This document shows, piece after piece, positions 39,208-50,719 of a stretch of 64,000 bases of DNA. The notes beneath the pieces were generated by a model. The model worked only from the letters and a program-made list of their open reading frames with translations, did no database searches and was not told the origin of the DNA. The DNA comes from Siphlonurus alternatus (lineage: Eukaryota; Arthropoda; Insecta; Ephemeroptera; Siphlonuridae): NCBI GenBank assembly GCA_949825025.1, contig OX463778.1:32743969-32807968 (forward strand), written 5' to 3'. Positions within the stretch are counted from its first letter, which is position 1. The number at the start of each line of letters is the position of its first letter. The translations under genes were made by a program, and so were the position numbers.

Positions 39208-39299
<92 letters not shown>
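39208..39299. repeat. (AG)n microsatellite
   Basis: Forty-six uninterrupted dinucleotides. They generate the false Glu-Arg and Ser-Leu repeat frames on the two strands. Confidence 0.98.
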
Positions 39300-39302
<3 letters not shown>

Positions 39303-39839
39303 ATATTATAATAACTACTTTGCCTTTTCCAAATTATTTTAAGTATAATCTTGCAAACTATTTTATTTTTTATATATTGATGCAAAGTTTTTGACGTCCA
39401 CGCCCATTTTTGTGTCAAAAGATTCTTTAATTCAGAAGAAAGTCTGCATGATACTATGATAACATGTTAACTATATAACGCCTCTTAAAAAGTGGTTCAT
39501 TTTTTTTTAACATATAATCCCCTATTCTAATTCTTACTAGTAAATTTGGGGAAAAAATATCAGTATAGTATATTTTTGTCACGCTCTATATATTTATTTC
39601 TGCGTTATTATTTTTTTCTACGATGATTTTTCATTGCTAAAGTCATTGGAACCGAGTCATCAAGAAAATCGCAGATAAAAATGGCTTAATTACTACTGCA
39701 TCCAAGCTATAGGTGTCTATAATTGTTCGAGTGTTTCTATTCAAATGTTGCGAACAGGCTTATGCAGCCTATTAGATACATTATATACTCTTTGGTTGCA
39801 TTAATTGCGTGTCCGTCTCTGCTCCTTTTAGAAAACTAT

Positions 39840-39982
39840 AAGGGTCATTCACAAAGTCTTAAGGCCACATTTAGGGCTCGATAATTTAAGACCAGAAATT
39901 TTGGGTCTAAAAAGCATGCCTAAAATCGGGCTTTATATTATCGAGCCCTAAATGTGGCCTTAGGGCTTTGTGAATGCCCCTT
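39840..39982. mobile_element. MITE family B, member 2
   Basis: AAGGGTCATTCACAAAGTCT on the left and the inverted GGGCTTTGTGAATGCCCCTT on the right. The terminal core CATTCACAAAG is shared with the element at 32871, but the interior (CACATTTAGGGCTCGATAAT) differs. Confidence 0.85.
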
Positions 39983-42463
39983 ATTAGCTCTTAAAAAGCT
40001 TCGAGAGATATTCAATTTTTATAAGGAGCTGTATACAATCCGTGTAAAATAACCTATGCTTGTTACTTTTAATTAATATAATTTTTATGCGAGGTGCATA
40101 TGAACCACTCGAGCGTTGAGAACTTCTGGCTCTGACCCAACTGATAGTGACGTCACTTGGCGTTCGGCCCAACAGGTTGCAGAAATCTCCGCGTAACACT
40201 CGAGTTAGTCTGCAAGTTTTTACCGTCTAATTCCATACACAGTAAAACGTAGTAAAAGCCGCAATGATACAGTTTGAGAAGGGTCATTGAGCCGATAGTT
40301 TTAGTATGAACATATATACTGTGGTTTTCATAACCATGTTCCCCTATAGTCTTTAAAAAATAGACGGGTATAATATAATAAAATAATTATGTAAATATAA
40401 AGCTCATTATAAAGTTTCATTAAAACAAATTTTAAATACTTCAAAACATTACGTTGCGGTTAAAAATATTACACGTTTTTTTTTTTCATTCATTATTTTT
40501 AAAAATGAATTTTTAAAATTTATAATTAGCTGATTATTTTCTTTGTGTTCATTATATTGTTTATTATATTAATAATAACATTAATAACAATGTTAATTAA
40601 TATATTTTTAACCATAACGTAATTAATATTTCATTAACTACTTTTAATTCAAATCACACTCTTTAATAAAACTAAGTTTAAATCCCTTTAGGCTAAACTT
40701 GACTGATTATATTTTAAATTTAATACTTCATTTAAAATTTAACAACATAAGAACACACAGTAAAATCCTTTAACAAAAATTCTTACGATAAAAAATATAA
40801 TTAATTTCATTATGCACATGATAGCTATTAATTTTAATACATTTGATTGGTTAAGCAGTGACATTAAGATTGAGCTTGACCAATCAGATTTTACGATAAA
40901 GTGTTAGTAAACGTATATACACGTTGGTGCCTCTAGCTTTCAGAAAATATATAGGTCGACTGTAGCATGAAACTTCCAATAATAGTTTGAGATGATGGTC
41001 AAAACGTGCAGGAGAGTTTACACTGGAGCACGGAGCATATAGATGCTTTAGATCCCAGATCTAGAGTACATAAGGTTCATTTTAATATAGTAAAACATGA
41101 GTTTAAAATTGAAAAGTTTATACTGCGTTGAGTATAGTACTAAAGGCCTTCTGCTTGGCTTACTAGTCGTTGAATACATAAGCAAAACGCCCCCTATTTT
41201 TAGCTGATAGTGTCTGAAATTCTCTCATGCCTCTATATAACTAAAGTCCAGTAAGCAAATGGAGAACAGCTAGCAACCATAAAGAGAGAGTATAGAAGAC
41301 CTGTTCAAATAAATAAATGTTAGTTTAAACTTTTACTTGGAAGTAAGGAAAAAAAGAGAATGAAAAGAGATTGTGTAAAGAATGTGAATTAATTCACAGC
41401 TCTTTTGTTTCTACTGAAAGATAAATGTTAAATAGTTGTCAAGATTTTTTTTGTTGTTAATTTTTTATTTGTATAAACTTGTAATGGACGACTTGTTAAT
41501 TGTTTAGTAAATATCTTGCTATATTACTTGAAGTTAATTAATGGCAATGCTTTAAGGTCATATAAAATATGTGTTTTTGTATCACATTATTCCCAGATAT
41601 GATCATTAATTATAATTTATGAAATTAAAATTGTGTTAAATATTTATATGCAGATATGAACAGTGATTAATAATCTCAGAGTAAAATAGAACAATCACAA
41701 CAATAAATTCGTACCATTTAAGTTTAATTTATTATAATGATTATAAATATAATATTTAATTATGTTAATATCCCGACCCATTATACTAGACAATTTAATA
41801 TCTATCATATATTACGAATCATATAAAGAAGGTAACCAGTAATTAAAGCTTGTGGGTGAATGTACGAATTAATGCATTTTCTTTATATATAGGCTTTCGC
41901 CTTTTACATTCACCACTAGCGTTTTGTAAACTTATTTTTTTTATTAATATTATTTTCCCTCCAAACTATGTATTTACCCAATAAATAATTATTATTAATT
42001 ATTCGATAAAAAACTAAAAAATATAAAAATTTAGAATGAAGCAATTAATTTATATGATTTGCATGGGAAATGTTGGTATCGGTTACGCCCCCTTAACAGC
42101 CAGCCAGCCTACGAAGTCCTCATTATGAGAAACTTGGGCAGCAGGAATATAGATAGACCAGAGAAATATATAAAATTTTAATGTAATCTGCCTGATAATT
42201 TGTTTTATAATATACTTGTGACTCTTTATAGGAACATTAACAATTTTTGGTTGTAACGTACGTATGTATAATAGATTTTGCTTTATAAATAATAAAAATT
42301 GTTTATTTATAATTATATATCACCATTTTTATTTTTTATATTGATTGATGTAAATGCCATGCCTGCACAACCTCAAAATATATAGGTTAAAATTATTTAC
42401 GACTACTAAATGTTAAACAGGAAAGGAGTGATGATTAATTCTAGCGAAACATTTTTTTTTCAG

Positions 42464-42642
42464 AGCAAGCAGAGCCCCGTCGAGGAGTTGCTCCGACAGG
42501 CGGACCAGCTCATCTCGACACAGAACCCTCGAGCGGAGGTTTACGCGGCTATGGCCGAATCTCTTGGTATCGCCTGGCGCGACGTGAACAAACTGCTTGA
42601 AGATCGCAAAATACTCCTCGACTTGAATATTCAATATCATAG
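42464..42642 (+). CDS. CCDC141: Exon: spectrin rod
   Basis: The acceptor is TTTTTTTTCAG; the donor GTATAT leaves two bases. It encodes SPVEELLRQADQLIS, then VYAAMAESLGIAWRDVNKLL. VYDAMAETLGEAW is the CCDC141 counterpart, one of the clearest matches in this block. Confidence 0.92.
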
Positions 42643-43349
42643 GTATATAGATTATATTATTATTGGAAAATTTCAGCAAAATTTGATTTAGCAAAATTGT
42701 ATGAAAATATATAGAATAAAATATAATTAATCGAATAATTACTATAACGAAACACGTTAACTTATAAACTATTATTTTGTTTCCGATAATCGATAATCAA
42801 GATTATACTATTTTATTAATATTTATGTTTCATTGATAAAAATAAAATCGCATTATCTATTTTTAATAAAATAATGAAAGGAAAAAAAAAAACTCTGATT
42901 TGAGAGGTAAATTTTTACACATATATACATATTATATAATTATGTATGTTAATAAAATCTTTATAATTTTATTAAATAAATGATTTTTTTATTAGTTAAT
43001 TAAAAATACTAGAAAATATAGAGAATGCGATTTTATTTTTTCCATGAAACATATTAATATTAATAAAACAGTATAATCCTGATTATCCTCTCTGTTACAT
43101 CTCAGAGACTCGACTGCTGTTTAGCTGTTTACATTAATTAATTTTGCTGAATTTTAACTTTATAAAAAACATTTACAATTATCTTCATACCAAATTCATA
43201 CCTCATTGTTCTAAAGTAAATTAATTATGGTAGATAAATGAAAAAAATAATCACAGCCTTGTGTAGAACTGTGTGAAAATAATATTTCCAGGAAAATAAA
43301 TTTGTGGACAAAGTGTTCGTTGTTTAAAAAATCCCCTCCTTTATTTTAG

Positions 43350-43597
43350 TGCTGCAGAGCGCAGCGTAGAGCGCATGATCGCTCTTGAAAAAGCGAGCGA
43401 AGATACGAGTTTCCCGAGCGATGGTGAGATTTCACGAAAACATCTCACCCGTCTTCATGACCTCAAGAGGGCCATGCTGGAGGCCTTCATGGTGGCCCTG
43501 CAAGAGGGCAGGACTCTGCTGGAGAAGCTGCAAGAACTGGAGAATGTGGGGACGCTGGATTCTCGTCCACAACACACGAGGGCCGAGGCTCAGCTGG
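43350..43597 (+). CDS. CCDC141: Exon: spectrin rod
   Basis: The acceptor is TTATTTTAG; the donor GTGAGT leaves one base. It encodes SAAERSVERMIALEKASEDT, then HLTRLHDLKRAMLEAFMVAL and EGRTLLEKLQELENV. Positions of HE..HTKELLE and ..LL in CCDC141 are kept. Confidence 0.9.
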
Positions 43598-44133
43598 GTG
43601 AGTTGCAACGTAAACAATGAACAGGTGCCGACTTTGCTATCATATTATATGCAAACATTAATGAACGAAAAACATAAACCTTTGAGATTCAGAAGTTAAT
43701 TATTATCTAGTTACATTAATGAAGCACTTTACAATATTGAATGATAAACATCTATCGCTTTTCATCAATGGCAGGCCTAATAAACGGGACGCTTGCAGCT
43801 TGCAGGGGCTGACGGTCACACGGAATGCAAACTGAACCGGTTTCAAGTGTTTCAACCGGTAAATCTGTAGTGCACACTCAGAGCATTCGGTACTGTAAAT
43901 AGTACTAGCTATATACATATTTGAGTGCATATAGACTCACGATAGAACTATAATAGAGACTGCTGAAATATAGAAATTCACATATTGTATGCAATATATT
44001 GTCCCCAATCGAGTAATATATATACGTAGCATTCAATTTTAAAACTTGTAGTGCAATAAACAAAACAAAAAAATTAGGGCGATTAATTTTAATTAAAAAA
44101 GCACACTTAAAATGGTCTTTCATTTTTCCACAG

Positions 44134-44387
44134 CCATATCGCAGGTTCAGCACTGGCTGGAGGCTCTTCACGACCGACGACGCTCTCTCGACGCTGCCTG
44201 GGCTCGACGAAAGGGTCAGCTGGAGCAGGCGCTGGCCGTGTCTCTGCTGGCGGCCGAGCTGGAGGGGCTGGAGGCCACACTGAGGGTGCGCCACGAGGGC
44301 CTGGCCAGGAGCGACCAGCTGGGAGACTCCGCCTCGAGCGCAGAGCTGCTGCTGCACGAACACAACAAGCTGCTGCCTGAAGCCAAG
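44134..44387 (+). CDS. CCDC141: Exon: spectrin rod
   Basis: The acceptor is TTTCCACAG and the donor GTTAGT. It encodes AISQVQHWLEALHDRRRSLD, AWARRKGQLEQALAVSLLAA and LLLHEHNKLLPEAK. The LHDRRR.LD segment parallels LLQDRRRQLDKY in CCDC141. Confidence 0.91.
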
Positions 44388-44657
44388 GTTAGTCTCGGCA
44401 AACATCATATAGTTACTAAAATTTTTACCAAGTTAAAAACAAATTTAAACTGGAAAAAAAGAACAAGGATAATTGTAGCCATGCAATTAATCAAATAAGT
44501 TGCTTTTTTAAAAATTGTCGAGTAATGTAAAAAGTAATATAAATATACATACAAATTTTGTACAGTAATACAGTATATAATATTAAAAAACAAGAAAAAA
44601 TATCCTACCTACTATATTTAAATCGTGAAGTTAAAAGCAACCTCATGTTCTGTCCAG

Positions 44658-44882
44658 GAGCTGCAGGAGAAGGGTCTGCGAGTAACGAGGGCCACTGACC
44701 GTCTCGTGTCCGGCGAGGGCCAGGCTACCGTCACAGCGACGCCCACCTCAGAGCAACGCAAGGCCCAGCTAGGCCTGCAGGCGTACACGGTACTCAACAG
44801 CTGTTCTGAGTACCTGCATCTGATAGACCAGCGGTCCCAGCTGCTCAACCAGACTATTGCCTTCTTTAGACTGGCCCAGGCG
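44658..44882 (+). CDS. CCDC141: Exon: spectrin rod
   Basis: The acceptor is TCTGTCCAG and the donor GTGAGT, 75 codons. It encodes ELQEKGLRVTRATDRLVSGE, a Thr/Ser loop, then VLNSCSEYLHLIDQRSQLL and ends FFRLAQA, a classical spectrin C-helix ending. Confidence 0.9.
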
Positions 44883-45281
44883 GTGAGTCGTGTGCTTGGG
44901 TAGTAGAGGAGAGCATTAATTTAAAAGGGATTTTAGCTTCTGAATTGATCCCACTCTATATAATCATATAGATTTATTTTACTGTAAACAAAGTACTGTG
45001 GTAATGTAAATATGTCATGTTATTCCATTTAAACATAACGTTTGAAAACGTGTTGTCAATTCCTTTGCTGTTATTTTTTTTAATTTATTTTAAAAATATG
45101 AATTAAATTTTTTTACAGTATATGAAAATTTGAACATTAATTGTTTTGATTCAAAGTTACAATGTACATATATATAAAATCAAATAATTTTTACTTGAGG
45201 TACAACTAACAATACAGTATATTTTAGTAATAATTTACTTGCAAGGAAATGCATGTTAAAACCACTTGCTCCTGGTTGCAG

Positions 45282-45467
45282 GCCCTGACCAAGTTAGACC
45301 AACTGGAGGTGCAGCTTGCCACGTCTGAGGTCCCCGTGGCGAGCCCCCAGCTGGCTCAGCTTCACGCCCAGGTGGCACGAACCCTGGAGGACATCACTGT
45401 GGCTCCGCTGCAGGAAGGACACAACCTGCTGGCCACCGCAGACGCCTGTGGTACCCAGGGAACCGAG
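45282..45467 (+). CDS. CCDC141: Exon: spectrin rod
   Basis: The acceptor is TGGTTGCAG and the donor GTGAGG, 62 codons. It encodes ALTKLDQLEVQLATSEVPVA, then LEDITVAPLQEGHNLLATAD. It continues the FF..A helix of the previous exon. Confidence 0.9.
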
Positions 45468-45689
45468 GTGAGGGAGAATAAATACAAGCATGCTTGCGGG
45501 AACTGACTGAGGGGGGGGGGGGGAAGAGGGGGGAAAATATTTTTTTATCATATTAAGGTTCACGAAAGACTGTAGCATTATTTTACATCCTAAGTTAAAA
45601 AAATTAACTTAAAATGATACTAAAAAGTCCCCCCCCCCCTAAATATGTGATTATCTAACAGCATCTGTAAAATGAGTTTAACATATTGG

Positions 45690-48600
45690 CAAATTTAGCC
45701 TAATTTTTTTAGTACCATAATGCCACATGTCTAAAATCTGATTGGACCCAGGATAAATTTCTAGCTAGGAAATAGTTTTGCGCAAGTGTTTTGTAAAAAC
45801 CCTCTTATCAAACCGTATAGTAATTATGTTCTATATACAAGTGTATAATATAGTAAATATTGGCATCTCATGCTTCATAAACCCAAAACATGGTCCAATT
45901 TTAAATTTCTTAAAACTTAAAGATTTTATCATCATCAAAACTAAATTTTTTACAGTCATTGCCATGTACCTTAATCCATATTTTACAGTTCTCGAACTAA
46001 TGGAGGTAGTACTATATGCAATAAGCCTCACAGAAAATGATGCTAATGTAATTTTCACGGGCGATTTTAACTGTAGAATTGACCTTTCAAATGTCCCGAA
46101 ACATCTACGAAACAAGACAGATATTCTATTAGACATTTTAAATTCAAATGGCTACTTACTCTCTAATAGCCCCCTAGAAAAAACTTTTGTAAACGCAAAT
46201 GGTTCAAGTACAATCGACCTGCTTTTTTATAAACCTAAAAATTTTATATTAATAAAACATGTCATTATTTCTGAGACAAACTCGTCACTGTTAAAGAGTC
46301 ATCTACCCGGTGAAATTATTTTAAAATTTACCCCTAGCAATCCTCCCAATAAAAAACTTTTTTACAGATCAAATTATTCAAACAAAATTGATATTAGAAA
46401 TTATAATGACCAAATTTATACTTATGGTGATACCATAATTACTCATATCAATAATAAAGATGTAAATAGTCTAAATACTTTAATTACTAATGTCATTCTA
46501 TATTCTACTATTGCAAAGAAAAATAATAAAAGAGTATCTAAACCCTGGTTTAATAGCGAATGTTATCTATCAAGGCAAGATCTTCTATCAAAATTTCATG
46601 CCAGCAAATTATATTTATTCAAAAACCCAAATTTGCATGAGCAATTTATTCAGGCAAGAAGCTGTTATAAGGCTTTATTGAAGCAGAAAGAATTAGAATT
46701 TAAAATTAAATCGGAAGATAAAATGATTAAAGACGCAGAGCTAGAACCATACACATATCTTAGGAAAGATAGACCACCAACTAAGTCATGCCCAATTAAC
46801 ATAGACAAATGGGAAAACCATTTTACAAATATCTTAAATACAAATAAATTACAATCCGACCAAACTCTCAATCTTTTATCATTAACAAGAGACTATAATT
46901 GTAACTCAAATTATATTCCCCTTAATGAATTTGAAGTCTATAATTGTATGCAAAGCCTAAAAAACAATAAAGCTTCGGGCCCAGATTTTATTACGAATGA
47001 ACATTTGAAGCTAGTAAGCAAGTCGTTAACCCCAACAATCACCAATATGTTTAACCTCTGTATTGAAACGGCTACAATTCCGGAATTGTGGCGGATCGCC
47101 TACCTAATGGTATTATACAAAGGGAAGGGTAACATTATGTCACCCGACTCATACAGAGGTATTATCCATGGTGATACCATGTACAAACTCTTCTCGAGAT
47201 TAATTGCAAACAGGCTTTTTGATTCCACCCACTATCTTATTCCAAAAGAGCAATACGGCTTTATGCCAGGACGTTCCACAATACAAGCTGTATCCACAGT
47301 ATATAATCAAATTAAACTAGCATTGGAGAAGCCAAAGGGTCATTTATATATTGTTTTTGTAGACTTCAGAAAAGCTTTTGATTCGGTCAATAGGAATTTG
47401 CTCATTGAAAAGCTGAAGTCATTTAAAGTAATTCCTTCTGAAATTTTGAATATCTTAGCTGTTATTCTAAATATCAATTATGTATGTGTTCAAGATCGCT
47501 TATCATGTTCTAGTAATATTATTCAATCTAACGGAGTTTTGCAAGGAGACCCGAGCAGCTCTCTTCTTTTCAATCTTTTTACTGCAGATATAACTGAGAT
47601 TACAAAAGATATAAACTGTGAAAATGAAAATGATCAAGTCGTACTAAATTTATATGCAGATGATCTTGCTATTATTTCAAAGAGCAAAGTCAAGCTACAA
47701 AAAGTGCTAAATAATCTATCCATCTGGGCCAAAACAAATGGTCTAGAAATTAACACAGAGAAAACCAAGGTTGTTAAGTTTAGAAGAGGCGGACCGTTAT
47801 GCAAAAACGATGAAATTTATTGTGACGGTCAAAAGATTGAATTTCTAAATTCATTTAAATATCTTGGCATAATACTTCAAATGACAGGGCTTTCTTTTTC
47901 TAAACATATAACAGAAAGATGTAAGAACGCTATCACTGTTATGTACACTATCTCAGGGCTGTCTGGTCTATCCGTCAAAACAGGGCTCAAACTGTTCAAT
48001 TTAAAAGTCGCCCCTGTGGCTACTTATGGTATTGAAATTGTATGGCCTCATTTATCTGTATCCGATTTTGATAAATTAGAATCAGTAAAAGCCATGTTTG
48101 TTAAAAGATTACTGTGTCTGTCAAAATTTGCCGAAACTAGACTGGCCTATAAACTGATAGATTCCAATTATTTTATTACAGAAATCAAAGAAATGTTTAA
48201 ACTTCCAACGACAGATCAATATTCCAATTTTATAGCTGTCAGGAATCAAAAAGCTCAGGATATTAATCCTGAGTTTTACAGCACTGATGCTATGACATGT
48301 AAATATTGGTGTCTGCCCCAATTGGATAGATCCAATGTTAGAAATGTTTTAACTCGCCAGGCTGTTCACGGCTTCCATTATCTAATTTGTAAATCTTCTG
48401 GTTATCATAAAGCTGAACAATCTTGTGTATGTAAATTATGTAATGAATATTGTAGCCAATATCATTTAAATATCTGTAAATCTAGAATTAAGTCTATTAG
48501 CGATTATGCCAGGGGAGATTTCATATAGTCTATAGATTTTGAATAGCAATGAAGCAATAAGTTTTTTATTCTATCTATTTTCTATGTCATATTTTGTCTT

Positions 48601-48840
48601 ATATATATGTGATTATATATATGATATATTATTATTATGATGTAACAGGCTGTTAGTATCATCTGTTATTTTATTTTATATTGTTTTATTATCATTTTCT
48701 ATTGTTCTATTATTCTGTAACTATTATATATGTTTTGTATGTATGTTTTATGTGTTCTATTGTAATGTTTTTCTATAATGTATGTTTCTAGTGCTGTTAA
48801 TATGTACACTTTCTGTGTTTAATAAAAGACTAATAATAAT
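45690..48840 (+). mobile_element. Non-LTR retrotransposon (LINE), 5' truncated
   Basis: It contains the ORF above and a 3' region of about 300 bases with repeated TAT/TGT blocks, AATAAA at 48821 and a terminal TAATAATAATATA tail. The 5' end is not defined; the missing N-terminus of the endonuclease suggests 5' truncation, as is common on insertion. Confidence 0.75.
45778..48528 (+). CDS. Non-LTR retrotransposon ORF: endonuclease and reverse transcriptase
   Basis: An open frame of 916 codons (first ATG 45826). Part of an apurinic-type endonuclease domain is seen: GDFNCRID near 46060, then STIDLLF and SHLPGE; its N-terminal catalytic part is absent. Reverse transcriptase motifs follow in order: SYRGI, YGFMPGRST, FVDFRKAFDSV (47359), GVLQGDPSSS (47533) and YADDLAI (47653), then FKYLGI. 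A Cys/His cluster CVCKLCNEYC..H..C lies near the C-terminus. AT-rich codon use differs sharply from the host exons. It is in the sense direction in an intron. Jockey/CR1/L2-like grouping is possible but not resolved. Confidence 0.93.
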   Translation: MRKCFVKTLLSNRIVIMFYIQVYNIVNIGISCFINPKHGPILNFLKLKDFIIIKTKFFTVIAMYLNPYFTVLELMEVVLYAISLTENDANVIFTGDFNCRIDLSNVPKHLRNKTDILLDILNSNGYLLSNSPLEKTFVNANGSSTIDLLFYKPKNFILIKHVIISETNSSLLKSHLPGEIILKFTPSNPPNKKLFYRSNYSNKIDIRNYNDQIYTYGDTIITHINNKDVNSLNTLITNVILYSTIAKKNNKRVSKPWFNSECYLSRQDLLSKFHASKLYLFKNPNLHEQFIQARSCYKALLKQKELEFKIKSEDKMIKDAELEPYTYLRKDRPPTKSCPINIDKWENHFTNILNTNKLQSDQTLNLLSLTRDYNCNSNYIPLNEFEVYNCMQSLKNNKASGPDFITNEHLKLVSKSLTPTITNMFNLCIETATIPELWRIAYLMVLYKGKGNIMSPDSYRGIIHGDTMYKLFSRLIANRLFDSTHYLIPKEQYGFMPGRSTIQAVSTVYNQIKLALEKPKGHLYIVFVDFRKAFDSVNRNLLIEKLKSFKVIPSEILNILAVILNINYVCVQDRLSCSSNIIQSNGVLQGDPSSSLLFNLFTADITEITKDINCENENDQVVLNLYADDLAIISKSKVKLQKVLNNLSIWAKTNGLEINTEKTKVVKFRRGGPLCKNDEIYCDGQKIEFLNSFKYLGIILQMTGLSFSKHITERCKNAITVMYTISGLSGLSVKTGLKLFNLKVAPVATYGIEIVWPHLSVSDFDKLESVKAMFVKRLLCLSKFAETRLAYKLIDSNYFITEIKEMFKLPTTDQYSNFIAVRNQKAQDINPEFYSTDAMTCKYWCLPQLDRSNVRNVLTRQAVHGFHYLICKSSGYHKAEQSCVCKLCNEYCSQYHLNICKSRIKSISDYARGDFI

Positions 48841-49004
48841 ATAGTAAATAAACCTTTTGATCAGTTTGAATTTTGATAAAATACATTTTTTTTTTCAACT
48901 GACGGGGAATATTGTGCACGGGGACCTAGAAATCACAGAAGTATCTGAACAAAATGTATCTGAACTCGCCAGATTTCTGAGACAAATTACTTTCTGTCTT
49001 GCAG

Positions 49005-49133
49005 GGAGTGAGACGCACCGTTGAGGAGATTGAGAACAGGAAGATCAACCTGGCTGGGAGGTGCACTGCCCACCAGGAGGAGAGTCTACGTCTGACACAA
49101 GCACTCACCATCTTCCTGGAGAGACACAATGAT
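49005..49133 (+). CDS. CCDC141: Exon: spectrin rod
   Basis: The acceptor is TGTCTTGCAG and the donor GTGAGT, 43 codons. It encodes GVRRTVEEIENRKINLAGRC and LTQALTIFLERHND. It joins exon 45282-45467 across the retrotransposon-bearing intron in phase 0. Confidence 0.9.
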
Positions 49134-49520
49134 GTGAGTGGCTTCTTTATGTTAATTCTGTGATAATTTGTTTCTCAACATGGGGGTTTAAACTATTGAT
49201 GTGATAAAATTTGACACAATGTTTTGAAGAGAATTATCCTAACCTATGAACCTTATTTTATAATCTATGGAAAAATAAACAAAACTTCATATATGTAATT
49301 TGAATATGTGATAGAAACATTTCCACAATCCAATATCTAATTTTGGTTCTGTACGAAATTCCCTTGTTGAGTTTTGAGTTTTAAATATTTTTGAAATAAA
49401 AAAGCAAAATGCTGTAAAATTTGCTGGTATTTTACTTATAAATAAAATAAAATGATAAGTTATTCATGAGCTTCCAGCCCTTGCTGGTAATTTACTGATA
49501 TTGGCGTTATGTTTTTGCAG

Positions 49521-49643
49521 CTGTACTCGTGGCTGGTTGGCATTGGTGAGGCGTTCATCCAGGGTCATCAGGACATGGGCAGTCAGCTCGCCATGGCCCA
49601 GGACTTCCTCGAGCTGCACAGACAGCTGCAGGCAGATCTGCAG
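49521..49643 (+). CDS. CCDC141: Exon: spectrin rod
   Basis: The acceptor is GTTTTTGCAG and the donor GTGAGA, 41 codons. It encodes LYSWLVGIGEAFIQGHQDMG and FLELHRQLQADLQ, with the YSWL core Trp of a spectrin repeat. A MITE begins 19 bases after its end. Confidence 0.91.
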
Positions 49644-49662
49644 GTGAGACAAAGAGACAGGG

Positions 49663-49975
49663 GAGTATCAACATCATTTTTTTTTATTGCAGAAATGGAT
49701 AGAGCGTTCAAAGTTATGCTGCCCTGATTTTTTTAAGATTTTTTAGAGCCCGGGAAGTATTTTTAAAAAATTATTGAAAGTCCTTTTTGTGACGTCACGC
49801 GGCGGCAAGTCCTATTTTTTTGTTAAGGAGCGGCGTCTCGTGACGTCACAAAAAGAATTTTCAATAATTTTTTAAAAATAGTTCCCGGTCTCTAAAAAAT
49901 CTGAAAAAAATCAGGGTAGCATAACTTTGCACCCTCTATCCATTTCTGCAATAAAAATAATTGAGGATGATACTC
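49663..49975. mobile_element. MITE family A, copy 2
   Basis: Highly similar over its length to 16599-16911: ATTGCAGAAATGGATAGAG, GTGACGTCACGCGGCGGCAA and inverted right half. Ends GAGTATCAACATC and GAGGATGATACTC match imperfectly. TGACGTCA lies at 49790 and 49841. Confidence 0.9.
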
Positions 49976-50178
49976 CGTTGTGAGTAAAGTACAATAAAAA
50001 GAGCAAAGAAGTGTTAATTAAACAGTGAATGTTAGGGTAGTTACTGCTGATATTTTTTTTAAACCAAGACATATTGCCATCTGAGAATGCATTTCAGATA
50101 CATAAACTATTGATGGGAAATGACCCTTAAATGTTATGGACATAAGAAATACCATAAAGTTTTTTTATTCCTTTTTTT

Positions 50179-50627
50179 AATGGACAATTTGCATCAACTT
50201 TTTTTAGTAGCTCAATCGAAAGAGGAGGTCGAAAAATACACCTGTGAATTTTATGCAATTTTTATTCGTACTGCATCATGGCTAAAAGAGAGGTCACGTG
50301 ACCTGGAACCGGCGCCCGTGTCGCCCGTGACGTCACTTAACTGTTCCGTCAAACAAACGATCGACTTTATAACGCTTGCAAAGAACCACGTTGCTATGGA
50401 AACAAGCAACAATTAATTTATTGTTTACAAGCATTATATAGACAATCGTTTGTTTGACCGGACAGTTAAGTGACGTCACGGGCGACACGGGCGCCGGCTC
50501 CAGGTCACGTGACCTCTCTTTTAGCCATGATGCAGTACGAATAAAAATCGCATAAAATTCACAGGTGTATTTTTCGACCTCCTCTTTCGATTGAGCTACT
50601 AAAAAAAGTTGATGCAAATTGTCCATT
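50179..50627. mobile_element. Foldback element with arms of about 200 bases
   Basis: The left arm opens AATGGACAATTTGCATCAAC and the right arm ends in its reverse complement. The two arms are almost identical through more than 170 bases, so matching open frames appear on both strands (MDNLHQLFLVAQSKEEVEKY). Each arm holds GGTCACGTGACC (50292, 50503) and TGACGTCA (50328, 50471). The loop is about 50385-50424. No transposase domain recognised. Confidence 0.9.
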
Positions 50628-50719
50628 ATCTAAAATACATTCTGAGGTGATGACAGTCCTATTTGTTCTCCTTACTTTTCACCTACAGGTATTAAATACT
50701 TTTCGCTCAATTGTTTCAG

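Larger units (their letters stand above)
37765..42463. other. AT-rich intron
   Basis: About 4.7 kb, with a 92-base GA microsatellite at 39208-39299 and a MITE at 39840-39982. TGACGTCA occurs at 40148. No gene seen. Confidence 0.75.

Noticed and set aside
39158..39418. Glu-Arg and Ser-Leu repeat proteins on the two strands
   Set aside because: Pure translation of a GA microsatellite.
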